Source: Paraburkholderia sp. CNPSo 3272 (GTDB lineage Bacteria; Pseudomonadota; Gammaproteobacteria; Burkholderiales; Burkholderiaceae). From it: a DNA stretch of 64,000 nt. The notes beneath the pieces were generated by a model. The model worked only from the letters and a program-made list of their open reading frames with translations. It was not told the origin of the DNA and made no database searches. This document shows, piece after piece, positions 43,910-53,569 of the stretch. The stretch covers positions 143,538 to 207,537 of the forward strand of contig NZ_JAMBPQ010000011.1 in assembly GCF_024206495.1 (NCBI RefSeq), read 5' to 3'. The position numbers and the translations under genes were made by a program. Within the stretch, counting starts at the first letter, position 1. Every line of letters starts with the position of its first letter.

Positions 43910-45037
43910 ATCATTGCCGATGTTATGGATTCCAAAAAATTTCGGCAACTGGCGTTGTGCGAACGCTCGCTACCAGGGAGGGGACGAGACTGGCGCAGTC
44001 GCGAACGCGCGGAATCTGGCCTGCGGCGTAAGCGTTGCCGTCGATCAGGATAGCCGTGTAATTTCCCGCGCACCATGACTGTGCGCGGCTGAATCGGACA
44101 ATGCTGACTGCTCTCGAGGTCGGCCCGTCGCAGGTGATGCTCGATTCGCTCTCGCGCCTGATCGCCTTCGATTCTGCTCGTATACGACGGTCTGTCCGTG
44201 CCGTACCGTCTTCGCATGCTGGACAGCGAATTCGGCGCGCTATACAGATGCGCTGCATCGTGCACGCCTCTCGACACAGGCCGAAACCGAGCGGGAGGGA
44301 AAGGCGGGCGGGCTTCTGGAGATGTTGTAGGGTTGCTCGTGACGATATCGAAACATGGTTCCCATCTGCCGCAACTGCGGTTCCGCGACATTGCGGCGAA
44401 CGGTCAGTCCGAACATCCGGTCGACATTCCTTGGGATGATCACGTCTGGATTCCTGGGCAACAGCAGCTGCCGTCAGACGTCCTTCAGGAGAGATCCCTG
44501 AATTCACCACTTGCTGTGACGCGCGCTCAACGATTCACGCTGCAGCGGCCCGTCGAACAGAGTGCCGGTTTGGGGGGGGAAAGGGGGGGTTGAGGTGGGC
44601 AGCAACGTCTGCAGGAGGCAGACGTTTGGAAGCATTCGCCCGTGGCGCTTCTTCATGAGCCGAAGCTGACGGCGCATCTAGACTGGCGTGCTCGACAGTC
44701 GCAGGCTCCTCAAGGGATCTCGTTTCACCTGGGCGCGGACCGGCACCTCGGGGGATTATGATTTGTCGAGCCTGCCTTCCTCAATTCCACCAATTCGGCA
44801 GCTTCTCATCCGATGTGCCGTTGGGTGTGCGGAACCCATAGGTTTAGTACGCGCGCCCATCCTGGACCGCATCCTATACTTTGAGCGGTTCACAAATGGC
44901 AGAAAGATGACCCCCCTTTCGAAATGCCTGCCTTCGCAACGGCTCGTGTAACCCGGCAAACTGGAAAACCTCACTGTGCCGCGCAGGACGGCTCTTCGGC
45001 ACTCCAGGACAGGTCCTTGTAATGCAGAGGGAATGAA
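43910..45037. other. Region without supported gene
   Basis: About 1.1 kb. Frames of up to 195 aa occur on both strands but overlap each other, lack start signals and show Arg/Ser-rich shadow composition. Homopolymer G runs lie near 44573-44590. Possibly decayed sequence; I recognise nothing. Confidence 0.45.
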
Positions 45038-45250
45038 ATGGTTAGCAATCCGTCACATCTTTGCGCGTCCTGCAGTCTTCTGCTGAGTCACCCCGATTTC
45101 GATGTGACACACCCTCTGCGCGATGTCGGCGAACCGGCGTACCTCGGCAGCGTACGTCTCCAGTACTACCACTGCCCGGGCTGCGGAGCGGACTGGTGCT
45201 GTTCCCGCAGTCCTTTCCAGAACAGGGACGTTCATTGGACACTTCGCTGA
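45038..45250 (+). CDS. Small CxxC protein, 70 aa
   Basis: ATG 45038 with GAGGGAATGA upstream. The peptide has LCASC near its start and HCPGCGADWCC at about 44-55, so two CxxC pairs that could form a zinc ribbon, with acidic/hydrophobic sequence between. No signal peptide. Small zinc-ribbon proteins of this kind are common in Burkholderia and uncharacterised. Confidence 0.6.
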   Translation: MVSNPSHLCASCSLLLSHPDFDVTHPLRDVGEPAYLGSVRLQYYHCPGCGADWCCSRSPFQNRDVHWTLR

Positions 45251-45353
45251 CGTCGTAAGGGTTCCGGGAATCGTGATGCTACCGTTGTTGCCGTCGTGGA
45301 GATGAGAACCGCTATCGTGGACTTCCGATGCCAGGACAAATCAGGTCGACTCC

Positions 45354-48071
45354 TCACCATGCGTAGCGACAACCGACGTCACCCCACACACCCTTCTGGC
45401 TGCCGGTTGACGATGAGTTGATCGAGAACTGGTAGCCGAACTGTCCATACAGGCTCCAGCGGGTATCGAGCTTCGCGCTCACGCCAGCCGCGACGTCCAT
45501 GCGCGTGACTTGGTGTGCGAGTGGGACCTGGTCGGCTCCAGCGTAAACTGTCGTCGCGTGCGCGCCCCAGTCGCGCCAGATATTGGCGCGCAGATAGGGC
45601 TGCCACACCTGTCCGTTGGCGCGCTCGATGGTCCACTGACCGCGCACCCCGAGCCTGCCCGTTACGCCCGACGTCGATCCAGGATCAACCGGACCCAGTC
45701 CATCATCGGCATCGTCAAGTCCGACGTGCTGCCAGATGATCTGTAGCTGGGGCTCCAGCACGAAGTTCGGTCCGAGCGGAAGGTGAAACGGATAGCCCGC
45801 TTCGAGCGACGTGACGATCCCGGAGCCGGAGACAGGCAGACGCGCATACTGGGTCGTTGCGTCGCCGTCGTAGTATGTGCCTTGCAGCACCGCGTCGACA
45901 TACCAGCCGCCCGGCCCGTAATGCGTCCAGTATGCGCCGCCGGAATAGGCGTTCAGGTTCACCTTGCCGGTGTGACTCAAGGCGTATGCTGTGGCGTCGG
46001 TATTGGTGACGAGTCCATCTACGTCGACATTGCCGTTACCGTAGGCGAAATAGACGCCGCCGGCATCGTGATGGCCGGGGATCAGACTGCCACGCCAGAG
46101 ATCGAGCCCAGCCTGCACGCCAATCACTGAGCCGTTCGCGCGCGCATCGGTAAAAGTCTGGTAGCGGTTGTCAACCTGCTGGCCGAACGCGCGCGCCCAC
46201 GCCGACCGGGCGACGCCGGTGGCGTTCGTGCCGCCCGCCCCATCGGAGAGTGTGTCGCCAATACGTTCGTGCATCGTGCCGAGCATCGTGACGCCCAGTT
46301 GCCGCGCGAGCGGTTGCACTACCGAATACGTCGCCACCTCCGGGCCGATGACGGGGTATTCCCCGTCGGGCAGTGCGGGCGGCAGCGGGGTCTCCGGCAG
46401 CACATTTTCTTCCTCCCACGGCGGCTCAACGGCGCCCTCGGACGGCTCCTCGGGTCCAACGACGAACGTCGAGCGCAGGAACCAGTCGTCCGGGGCGCCC
46501 CCAGCCAGGCCGCCTCGATGAAGGCGGTAGTCGTAAGCCCCTCCGCGCGCCTCACCTGCAAGTTCAAAAGCGTTTGCCTGCGTGGTGCCGCCGTCGGTTG
46601 CCACGACGACCGGTATGCCGTCGGCTTGCGTAAGCGCTCCGGTGCCTCCGGCGTTGGAGATCGCGAGCTTCGAGGTGCCGCTCGCAGCGCCTCGATCAAT
46701 GACCAGCTTGTCGGACGGTGAGCCGTCGCCGCCAAGCACGGTATCGAGTGCGAGCGTCCCATTCTGTCCGGTGTACTGTGTCGTGGTGAGCGTGGTTCCC
46801 GGGTCTCCCGCCAGGCGCACGAGACCTGCATTGACCAGCGTCGCCGCGCGCTGGTCGAAGCCGCGCAGGTCCATCGTCCCGCCGGACGTCACGGCATAGT
46901 CCGAGTTCTGGCTGAACGCGTCGACCGCGCCCGCGGCCAGCGTCCCGCCGGAGATGGTCGTTGAACCAGCATACGTACTGGCACCGGTCATGACTGTCTC
47001 GCCACTCAGGACATCGACGGTGCCCGTACCGGAGATGGCGGCAGGAAACAGGTAGTTGCCGCTGTTGTCCGTGTGGTTGAACACGAGCCTGCCGTCGCCG
47101 TTACCGAATGTGACATTGCGGCTGTTCAGTGCGCCTGGCGCGACCGCCGTGGCGCCGGCAGGCGCGCCGATGTTTAGCGTGCCGGTGGAACCGACCGTCT
47201 GCGCAATTGCGACGGACCCCGCCGTGACGCTCGCCCCGTTCGCAATGGTCAGCGTTCCCTGAGCGCCGCTACCAAAAAAGGCATACCCGACGTTGAGCGC
47301 ATTCGTCACCGTCAATATGGAGCCCGCGTCCATGATGTTCAGCGTGCCGACACTCTGCGGCCCCGCGCCGAGATAGACGTTCCCGCCCGCCTCGACCTGT
47401 CCGCCGTCGGAAATGTTCAGGACGCCGTGACCGGCATCGCCGACGAACGCATCGCCGCCGATTCTGAACGTCGAGCCTTGACCGGAAACGTTGACGTTGC
47501 CCGTGCTCCCGGTGCCGCCGGCAACGTCGATCGACTGCCCGATCGTGGCCTGGCCACCGTTATCGATATTGACTGTTCCGCGATCGCCATCGCCGAGCCC
47601 GACGTAAAGAAACGTCGCCACAGACGCGCGGGACGCGGGTCCGGTAACCGTCAGTGAGGCCGTGGCAGGATTGGGGATGCCATAGCCCACAGCGACATAA
47701 CCGCCACCGCTATTGACGAGTGTGGTGAGTGTCCCGCCGTTTTCCACGGTCAGGGAACCATTGCTTCCGGTCGCCGCGCCGTCGCCAATACGAACGATCC
47801 GTGAGGTTGCAGCGAGTGCGTCGATAACCGTCGGATGGTTCGCAAGCGTGTTGATGTAGGTAATGTTGGTGTGGAAATCGGGCACCAGATGATTGCCATT
47901 CGCGTCGGTCCAGTTGCTCAGGTCGAACCAGCTGGACGAATTTGCGCCGGACCAGTAATTGTTCACCGCGGTGACCTGCGCCAGCGCGACGCCGCCTTCG
48001 ATATTCGCCATGCCAGCGAATGCTGCGAACATCCATGCCCGGTGTCTGGAGCGGTACGGACAGGCTTTCAT
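45354..48071 (-). CDS. Autotransporter (type Va) with passenger repeats, 905 aa
   Basis: ATG 48071 has GGGAGGTACCTG upstream and gives a basic, somewhat long signal sequence (MKACPYRSRHRAWMFAAFAG). The passenger, about 30-560, is a beta-helix of Gly/Asn/Thr-rich repeats: several autotransporter-associated repeats such as GSLTVENGGTLTT, GTVNIDNGGQATIG, GVLNISDGGQVEAGG. A Pro/Glu-rich hinge (about 570-600) precedes the beta-barrel of ~280 residues, ending in CRYAW. A surface adhesin or similar is expected. Single gene, converging with the small CxxC gene. Confidence 0.93.
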   Translation of the reverse strand: MKACPYRSRHRAWMFAAFAGMANIEGGVALAQVTAVNNYWSGANSSSWFDLSNWTDANGNHLVPDFHTNITYINTLANHPTVIDALAATSRIVRIGDGAATGSNGSLTVENGGTLTTLVNSGGGYVAVGYGIPNPATASLTVTGPASRASVATFLYVGLGDGDRGTVNIDNGGQATIGQSIDVAGGTGSTGNVNVSGQGSTFRIGGDAFVGDAGHGVLNISDGGQVEAGGNVYLGAGPQSVGTLNIMDAGSILTVTNALNVGYAFFGSGAQGTLTIANGASVTAGSVAIAQTVGSTGTLNIGAPAGATAVAPGALNSRNVTFGNGDGRLVFNHTDNSGNYLFPAAISGTGTVDVLSGETVMTGASTYAGSTTISGGTLAAGAVDAFSQNSDYAVTSGGTMDLRGFDQRAATLVNAGLVRLAGDPGTTLTTTQYTGQNGTLALDTVLGGDGSPSDKLVIDRGAASGTSKLAISNAGGTGALTQADGIPVVVATDGGTTQANAFELAGEARGGAYDYRLHRGGLAGGAPDDWFLRSTFVVGPEEPSEGAVEPPWEEENVLPETPLPPALPDGEYPVIGPEVATYSVVQPLARQLGVTMLGTMHERIGDTLSDGAGGTNATGVARSAWARAFGQQVDNRYQTFTDARANGSVIGVQAGLDLWRGSLIPGHHDAGGVYFAYGNGNVDVDGLVTNTDATAYALSHTGKVNLNAYSGGAYWTHYGPGGWYVDAVLQGTYYDGDATTQYARLPVSGSGIVTSLEAGYPFHLPLGPNFVLEPQLQIIWQHVGLDDADDGLGPVDPGSTSGVTGRLGVRGQWTIERANGQVWQPYLRANIWRDWGAHATTVYAGADQVPLAHQVTRMDVAAGVSAKLDTRWSLYGQFGYQFSINSSSTGSQKGVWGDVGCRYAW

Positions 48072-48149
48072 CAGGTACCTCCCAATGATACTTGGCCCGG
48101 AATGAAAATCACCACCATGCAGATAATGTTTGTGAATATCGGGATGCAT

Positions 48150-48700
48150 TCTGATTTTCCCGAACGTTCAATCGAATCCGCACACCATCATTCCGTTGGC
48201 TCCCTGATTAATTCGGATACCTACATGAGACGTAGATTGAAGCTGTCGTGTTGCGGCTGTGACGAACGACTTGTCGTCGGCAGCGCACGTTGAGTTTCAA
48301 GGATCGGGTCGCCGCGCGAGCCCGCGACGGCGGGCAAATCGAAGCGCGAAGGTGCTGCCGATCCGTTAAGGGCAGATCGTGGCCGCACGCGATCCGCCCA
48401 CAAGTCACGGACTTGAAAATTCCAGATCCCTGACGGACACCATACCGTATGAAATCAAACAATGATTACGCTTTGAATTCCCTTGCACCAAAGGCTCCAG
48501 CAAAAGGAAACTGAAAAAATGCGGGGCGCATAATCGTATCTTTCGGCGAGATCTCATTATTGTTCTGATCATGAAGTGTTATAGAGCGAGATTATCAAGT
48601 CTTCAATAATTCCTTTTCGGCGTTAATAGGGAAACGTTGACTGGTTTGTCCAGGCTTTCACGAAAACCCCATACCGGTCCTGTTTCTAGGTGTCTGGCGG
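48150..48700. other. Intergenic region upstream of the autotransporter
   Basis: AT-rich from about 48430 to 48620; likely promoter region for the autotransporter and no supported gene. Short frames on the minus strand near 48208-48462 show no family resemblance. Confidence 0.4.
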
Positions 48701-48886
48701 GATGTCGCGAAGCACTACGGGTTACAGGTCATTGCGGAAGGTGTTGAGACGGAGAGCCAGCATGTCGCGTTGCGCGCAGCCGGAGTGCCATTCGCCCAAG
48801 GATATCTCTATCAGAGGCCAGTGACTGCGGAGCAACTGGCGCTGACGCGACCTCTTCTTGAACCAGCTGATGGCCGGCTTGGGTGA
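48701..48886 (+). pseudogene. EAL-domain C-terminal fragment
   Basis: The frame without start codon reads YGLQVIAEGVETESQHVALR, then AAGVPFAQGYLYQRPVTAEQL and stops with TGA. VIAEGVE and QGYLYxRP are the conserved end of c-di-GMP phosphodiesterase EAL domains. Upstream sequence lacks the EAL motif itself. Confidence 0.8.
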
Positions 48887-49069
48887 TTTCTGCCAAACGC
48901 CTGGAAAGCGAAACAGTTCCTGATGTTGCTCGACCGCGCGTGGGCCGTTGTTCAAGAGGACAACGGCGATAGCGCCGCCGCGTCGCCCGACATCTGCCGC
49001 CGTTCGTTGTTGAGCGATTTACTCGACCTTGCGCCGCCGCCGTCTAGCGACAAGATGGTGAAGGGGGTA

Positions 49070-49368
49070 AGCAGTTCTCGCCGGTCAATGAGGCCGGTGA
49101 ACGCATCATGCGCGGTTTGCTCCGACAAACGCGCCGACATCGCGCGCGCCTCGGTGACACCGCGCACCAGCACGGTGATGCCGCCTTCGCAAGGGAATGA
49201 CCGTGCTTCGAACCAGGTATCCAGCGGTGCGTAGAACGCAGTCGCGGTGCCAGGCAATCCGGTCGCGGCCGCCTTCCGATAAGCGTTCTCGTAGCTCGAT
49301 CCACAATGTCGGGATACCCAGCCCGGGCGGGGCCCCGTCGGAGGCTTTGTGATTCGACGCGGGAACAC
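49070..49368 (-). pseudogene. PAS-GGDEF sensor fragment
   Basis: Reads YAPLDTWFEARSFPCEGGIT and VLVRGVTEARAMSARL, a typical end of a PAS domain, then HDAFTGLIDRRELL, the start of a GGDEF domain (HDxLTGLxNRR). The frame is then lost before the GGDEF motif. On the opposite strand from the EAL fragment 180 bp away. Confidence 0.72.
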
Positions 49369-49450
49369 GGCATCTGACTAGCGAAAGTCAGCTAAGGCCA
49401 CCCCCACGTTTACCTTCAACATAGGGCAGCTTTGGGAGTGGACGAGCCGT

Positions 49451-50013
49451 TCAAATGACGGCTTGCAACTGTGGACGAGCAGCCGCTATTGGCCGAACTC
49501 GGGCCTCCTCAATTCGCGTCTCCAGAGAATCCGCGACGACCCGAAAAAAAGCCCGCACAGGGTGGACACAATTCCTTTGGAGACCGAGGGATACGGGGAT
49601 GCTCGATGGGCGAAGATGACGGCGATCCCAACAGTACAGTTCATAGTTACGCAATGTCGCGCTCATGAGCGCCGGGACCTGGAGCTTCTGCATGTCGGTG
49701 ACGGGGCCTCAATGTGCCCGTCACGTGCGAAGTCCTCCAGGACCTTGAGGGCAAACACGATATGCCGCTTCCAGGAGTTCGGGCATTCACCCTCACGCAT
49801 CTGATACGCGGCGCAAAACTGCTTCGCAAGTTCTTCGGAGTACTCATCCACCTGGCTCCTGTCGTCGCAAAACTCCACGAAATGTCGCCAGACTGCGCGA
49901 TAGCGATCGAGCGTTCGTCGGCTGTAGTGAAGCCCCTCCAGTTCGCCCACGGCACCAGCGACGAACTGCTGCAACGGCAGGTGGCTTGCAACTTGTTGGG
50001 TTGACTTCTCCAT
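49451..50013 (-). pseudogene. Tyrosine recombinase N-terminal fragment, frameshifted
   Basis: MEKSTQQVASHLPLQQFVAG begins a phage-integrase SAM-like core-binding domain (LHYSRRTLDRYRAVWRHFVEFC). The frame breaks near 49690 and continues in another frame (QVPALMSATLRNYELYCWDR). No catalytic domain follows. The two frames together span only the DNA-binding part. Confidence 0.68.
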
Positions 50014-50138
50014 GATCGAACTCCTTACAAAGGCGATCCCGATGGCCGCCAGGAGCCCATCATGAAACCTTATTTGCAGTAGTTCAAACCAGACGCCTTG
50101 CTCACGAAGCGTTTGACGTTGCTACTCTACATAAAGAT

Positions 50139-51244
50139 CTACGGCCGGTAATAAAGACTCGTGGTCGCGAGCGACGTGTGGCCCAGGTTGTCACGGATGA
50201 GCCGCAGGTCGAGGTTGGCGTCGGCCATGTGGGAACCCGCGCTGTGTCGCAACCAGTGGGCCGAGGCGCGCTCGAGTTGTGCTGCAGATGTCTCGTACTC
50301 GTTGCCGCGCTGGCGCAGCATTCTTGCAGCGCCGGTGAAGATGTCCTTGACGACGACGTGCAGCGCCGCGCGCGTAAGCGGCTTCATCGAGCGGCCCAGC
50401 GGTAGCGCGAGTGGTATGTCTTCCTGCGGCGCAGGCAACACGGGCAGGCCGCGTGCGCTCCGGTACTGTCCCAGTTCCACCATCATTTCGGCAGATGCGG
50501 GCACCAATCGCTCCTTGTCGCCCTTGCCGGTGATCTCGAGCGACCAGCGCTTGTGTCCGTCGGCGTCGCGTCGGCAGAAGAAACGGCCCATGGTTTTGCC
50601 GCTGACCTCGGAGATGCGCAGGCCTCCCAGGTAAAGCAGGGTAAAGAGCCAGCGCGCGCGCCAGTAGCGTTCGCACTCGCGGTTCGTCTCGCGAGGTAAC
50701 GAGTTGATGTAGACCTTGACTTGCTGCCACAGGTCGCGCTCGATGAAGCGCGTCAGCCGCGGCGATGCACGGGGCGCGCGCTGCCTAGAGAGCGACAGCG
50801 GGTTACCGGCGAGGTAGCCTGCGCCGACGAGCCACGAAAACATCGCATTGAGCGTCACCTTGGCCTGGCGCTGGCTCGTCACGGCGAGCGGCCGGTGGAA
50901 CGGGCGCCAGCGCGATCGGTCCGTGGAAACTTGCGCTCGCTCGCGACCCAGCGCTCCTTCGGTTGCGGATCGGCGAGAAAGTGCTGGTACAAAAGCAGGT
51001 CCTCGTGCGTAAGTGATGATAGCGGCTTGCCGAACTGGACGATTGACCACAGCAGTAATCGTTCGGCCTCTTTGCGATAGTTTTCGAATGTATTTTTCGT
51101 GCTGGCCACTCGTGCAAGCCAGGCGCTGATGGCGTCGAGATCGTCATCGGCGCCGATCTGGCGGCGTCCGGTGGCGCGGTTCGCGCCGTTGCGGCCGTCT
51201 AGGTTTTCGGGTAGCGCGAGCTTGTCGAGAGGGCGAGGGATCAT
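50139..51244 (-). pseudogene. Tyrosine recombinase with one frameshift
   Basis: The N-terminal half (from ATG 51244: STKNTFENYRKEAERLLLW, then HEDLLLYQHFLADPQPKERW) and the catalytic half (SQRQAKVTLNAMFSWLVGAG to the end) are in different frames, shifting near 50915 after KFPR. All catalytic residues are intact in the second part: GGLRISEV (Arg), ASAHWLRHSAGS (His, Arg), LGHTSLATTSLYY (His, Tyr). One inserted or deleted base would restore a ~370-aa integrase, so a sequencing error is possible. Confidence 0.8.
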
Positions 51245-51431
51245 CTCTTTCGCAACTAACCGCCTGCGCCATCCTCACCCCAGCATCCGCCGATTCCCGG
51301 CGCACCGCAGCGGCAGGCAGGGTAAGCGGGATTTTTCCGAGGTTTCCCGTCTCGCTTTGCACCGAGTTCCGATTAACGGTTATCCTCGCGCCGCTAACCT
51401 CTGAATAAGTCGCTTTTCGGTCTGGAAACGT

Positions 51432-52091
51432 ATGGCTAAAACTCCCTACATTGAAGACGCGCGCCTAAAGCACCTGCTGAAAGTCTCCGCCATTTCGGGC
51501 GAGAGCCGAGAGCGCAACGTGGCGTTGCTCATGGTGATATACGGGACAGGCATGATGCTCACCGAGGTTGCGCGCCTGCCGGTTTCGGCATACCTCAAAG
51601 GCGACGGGGCTTTGCTTGAGAAGTCCAAGATCGCCGCAGAACTCGCCTACAACGGCAAGGAGCGCCCGTTGTGGTGGTCCAATGCAAAGGTGGTCAACGC
51701 AATCGACATGTACCTAACATTCCGCATCGAGAGCGGGCACGGCGTCACGACGCGCAAGGCCGCATATCGCGGCCTTGATCCAGAGTCGCCATTGTTTCTC
51801 ACGGGCGATGGCAAACCGTACCGCTTGATGACGCGAAAGACCTCCACCGGGGCTGTCAGTTACTCATGTGATTCCATGAGCCAACTCTTCCGCAAGTTGC
51901 ACTCCCAAGCTGGCATAGAGGGAGCAAGTGCAATGTTAGGACGCCGAACGTTTGCTGTGCGTTTGCATCGACTCGGATTCGATCTTCGTCGCATAAACGA
52001 GCTACTTGGACACGAAACACTGACGGCAACAAAGCGATTGATCGACGCCGATCCGGTTCGACTAGGAGCGATTGTCGCAGGCGTAATTTAG
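51432..52091 (+). CDS. Tyrosine-recombinase-fold protein lacking catalytic residues, 219 aa
   Basis: Only a catalytic-domain-length protein, beginning MAKTPYIEDARLKHLL. It aligns with phage integrases at YGTGMMLTEVARL, where the usual GLRxSE Arg is Met; at MLGRRTFAVRLHRLG, which keeps the box II Arg but not the His; and at ELLGHETLTATKRLIDAD, which keeps the His but has Leu where the nucleophilic Tyr should be. It is probably a DNA-binding or decayed relative, unable to recombine. Divergent from the frameshifted integrase at 50139-51244. Confidence 0.75.
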   Translation: MAKTPYIEDARLKHLLKVSAISGESRERNVALLMVIYGTGMMLTEVARLPVSAYLKGDGALLEKSKIAAELAYNGKERPLWWSNAKVVNAIDMYLTFRIESGHGVTTRKAAYRGLDPESPLFLTGDGKPYRLMTRKTSTGAVSYSCDSMSQLFRKLHSQAGIEGASAMLGRRTFAVRLHRLGFDLRRINELLGHETLTATKRLIDADPVRLGAIVAGVI

Positions 52092-52146
52092 CAACAACGG
52101 CATCTGGCGTAGCCCGAGGCGGCTGGCGTGACACGGGACGCCGACT

Positions 52147-52198
52147 GTAATAACATTGTGTTGCCTGTTGTGGTCGCATGGTGTAACATTGTTATTAC
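52147..52198. promoter_or_regulatory. Inverted repeat upstream of mazEF
   Basis: GTAATAACA at 52147-52155 and TGTTATTAC at 52190-52198, the second ending 15 bp before the mazE start. Likely the autoregulatory site bound by MazE or the MazEF complex. Confidence 0.6.
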
Positions 52199-52212
52199 TT
52201 TATGGTGAGACT

Positions 52213-52461
52213 ATGAGAACGACGATTCGCAGAATGGGGAACTCGCAGGGCGTGCTGATTCCGAAGCCTGTCCTTGCGCAACTCGGACTGGAGAGCGAAG
52301 TGGAAATGGAAGTCGAGAACGACGCGATTGTTCTGCGACGCCCGAAGCACAAGGCCCGCGAGGGTTGGGCGGACGCAAGCAAGGCTCTGGCCGAGAGTGG
52401 CGACGATGCGCTGGTCATGGGCGAGTTTTCGAATGCCGATGACGCGGAGCTTGCATGGTGA
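52213..52461 (+). CDS. mazE: MazE-type antitoxin, 82 aa
   Basis: AbrB/SpoVT swapped-hairpin DNA-binding antitoxin: TTIRRMGNSQGVLIPKPVLA at residues 3-22 is the classic motif (IxKWGNSxGVRIPK). The C-terminal ~35 residues are acidic and would wrap the toxin. ATG 52213 has GGTGAG upstream. Overlaps mazF by 7 nt. Confidence 0.95.
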   Translation: MRTTIRRMGNSQGVLIPKPVLAQLGLESEVEMEVENDAIVLRRPKHKAREGWADASKALAESGDDALVMGEFSNADDAELAW

Positions 52462-52775
52462 TGCGCGGGGAAGTCTGGTTGGTTGCGCTCGATCCGACCC
52501 TTGGTAGTGAGATTCAAAAGACGCGCCCCTGTGTCGTCGTTTCGCCTCCCGAAATGCACGACCACTTGCGCACAGTCGTCGTCGCGCCGATGACTTCCAA
52601 GGGGCGTCCTGCGCCGTTTCGGATACCCGTGACGTTCAAGCGCAAACAGGGCTTGATCCTTCTGGATCAGATTCGCGCAGTAGACAAGGTGCGCCTGGTC
52701 AAGAAAGAGGGCGCAGTGGCCGATAAGACGTTGTTGGACACCCTGCGAACCTTGCAGGAAGTCTTTGCAGAATAG
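52455..52775 (+). CDS. mazF: MazF/PemK-type mRNA interferase toxin, 106 aa
   Basis: RGEVWLVALDPTLGSEIQKT with the GxEIxKxRPxxV pattern, then RPCVVVSP and TVVVAPMTSKG, the conserved PemK/MazF strands; length is standard. GTG or ATG starts near 52455 fit. With mazE it forms a plasmid-stabilising toxin-antitoxin pair that cleaves RNA when the antitoxin is lost. Confidence 0.95.
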   Translation: MVMRGEVWLVALDPTLGSEIQKTRPCVVVSPPEMHDHLRTVVVAPMTSKGRPAPFRIPVTFKRKQGLILLDQIRAVDKVRLVKKEGAVADKTLLDTLRTLQEVFAE

Positions 52776-52786
52776 GGAAAAAGGCA

Positions 52787-53032
52787 ATGGCAGGTTCTAG
52801 CGACATTGAAGTCCTGCGCGTGGCTCTGAAGGAAGCGGAAGACGAGCTTTGCGATTTGGGAAGTCAGCTGGTGAACGACGGGTGGGACACGACGACCACC
52901 GCGCGCACTCTCGACGTGCTCCGAATAGCTCTGTATGGGACGGACGGTGCCGGGAGTGGGATCGAAGGATTCGAGGCTGCAAGAAAGGCGCTGCATGACG
53001 TGCGTGCAGCTGAGGCAGCGGCCTCGAAATAG
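52787..53032 (+). CDS. Hypothetical protein, 81 aa
   Basis: ATG 52787, 11 nt after the mazF stop, with GGGAAAAAGG upstream. Two acidic amphipathic helices (VLRVALKEAEDELCDLGSQL; FEAARKALHDVRAAEAAA). No membrane or metal motif. It may be a third gene of the mazEF transcript; function unknown. Confidence 0.6.
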   Translation: MAGSSDIEVLRVALKEAEDELCDLGSQLVNDGWDTTTTARTLDVLRIALYGTDGAGSGIEGFEAARKALHDVRAAEAAASK

Positions 53033-53110
53033 CCAAGGAAAGGGCAAACAGGAAAACAGCCGGCGCGCGTGCGCCCCGCATGGCGGCCGGTAGCCGCATG
53101 AGGAATGACC

Positions 53111-53278
53111 ATGAGTGAGCGTGACAACGAGATCGCGGATCTCGCAAAGGACATATTGGGAAACATCGTTCAGGGCATGTTGGCCAGCGGCAAGGCTCTG
53201 GTCCCGGCAGACGCTGCGAACGCGGCCATGCAGTGCGCGACGGCTTTGGTTGACCAACTGGCTGACGTCCAAAACTGA
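53111..53278 (+). CDS. Small hypothetical protein, 55 aa
   Basis: ATG 53111 preceded by GAGGAATGACC. The peptide starts MSERDNEIADLAKDILGNIV and is a moderately acidic, helical, Ala-rich sequence ending ALVDQLADVQN. No family recognised. One of a run of very short genes spaced by 30-80 nt after mazEF. Confidence 0.5.
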   Translation: MSERDNEIADLAKDILGNIVQGMLASGKALVPADAANAAMQCATALVDQLADVQN

Positions 53279-53302
53279 AGCGTCGGAAACGCAAGGTACA
53301 CG

Positions 53303-53524
53303 ATGAAAAGCGCCAATGACGTTTTGCTTTGCGATTTTTGCGGGAACAGCCAGCATGTTGCCGCGCTGCTCGTCCGAGGTATTGCGGATGCGGCAATTTG
53401 CGATGAATGCATAGATACGTGTATCGAGATCGTCACTGAGCGTCGCGGGGAACAAGCGGAACGTAGGCCGAGGATTGTCGGTGTCGCCAAGGCTTGGGCG
53501 GCGAAGGCCATGGGGAAACGGTAA
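53303..53524 (+). CDS. Stand-alone ClpX-type C4 zinc finger protein, 73 aa
   Basis: LLCDFCGNSQHVAALLVRG with CDECIDTC matches the N-terminal zinc-binding domain of ClpX (C10-x2-C13 and C33-x2-C36), including the hydrophobic core around VAALLV. The ATPase part is absent; the remaining ~35 residues are basic. Isolated domains of this kind could bind substrates or adaptors such as SspB-like proteins or compete with ClpX. ATG 53303 has only weak upstream signals (GCAAGG). Confidence 0.8.
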   Translation: MKSANDVLLCDFCGNSQHVAALLVRGIADAAICDECIDTCIEIVTERRGEQAERRPRIVGVAKAWAAKAMGKR

Positions 53525-53569
53525 GCGAATAGCCGATACTGGTGCTACTAAACAAGGAAAATCCCGTAG

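Noticed and set aside
43882..44593. Several 110-195 codon frames on both strands
   Set aside because: They overlap each other, lack ribosome-binding sites and match nothing I recognise; treated as non-coding or decayed.
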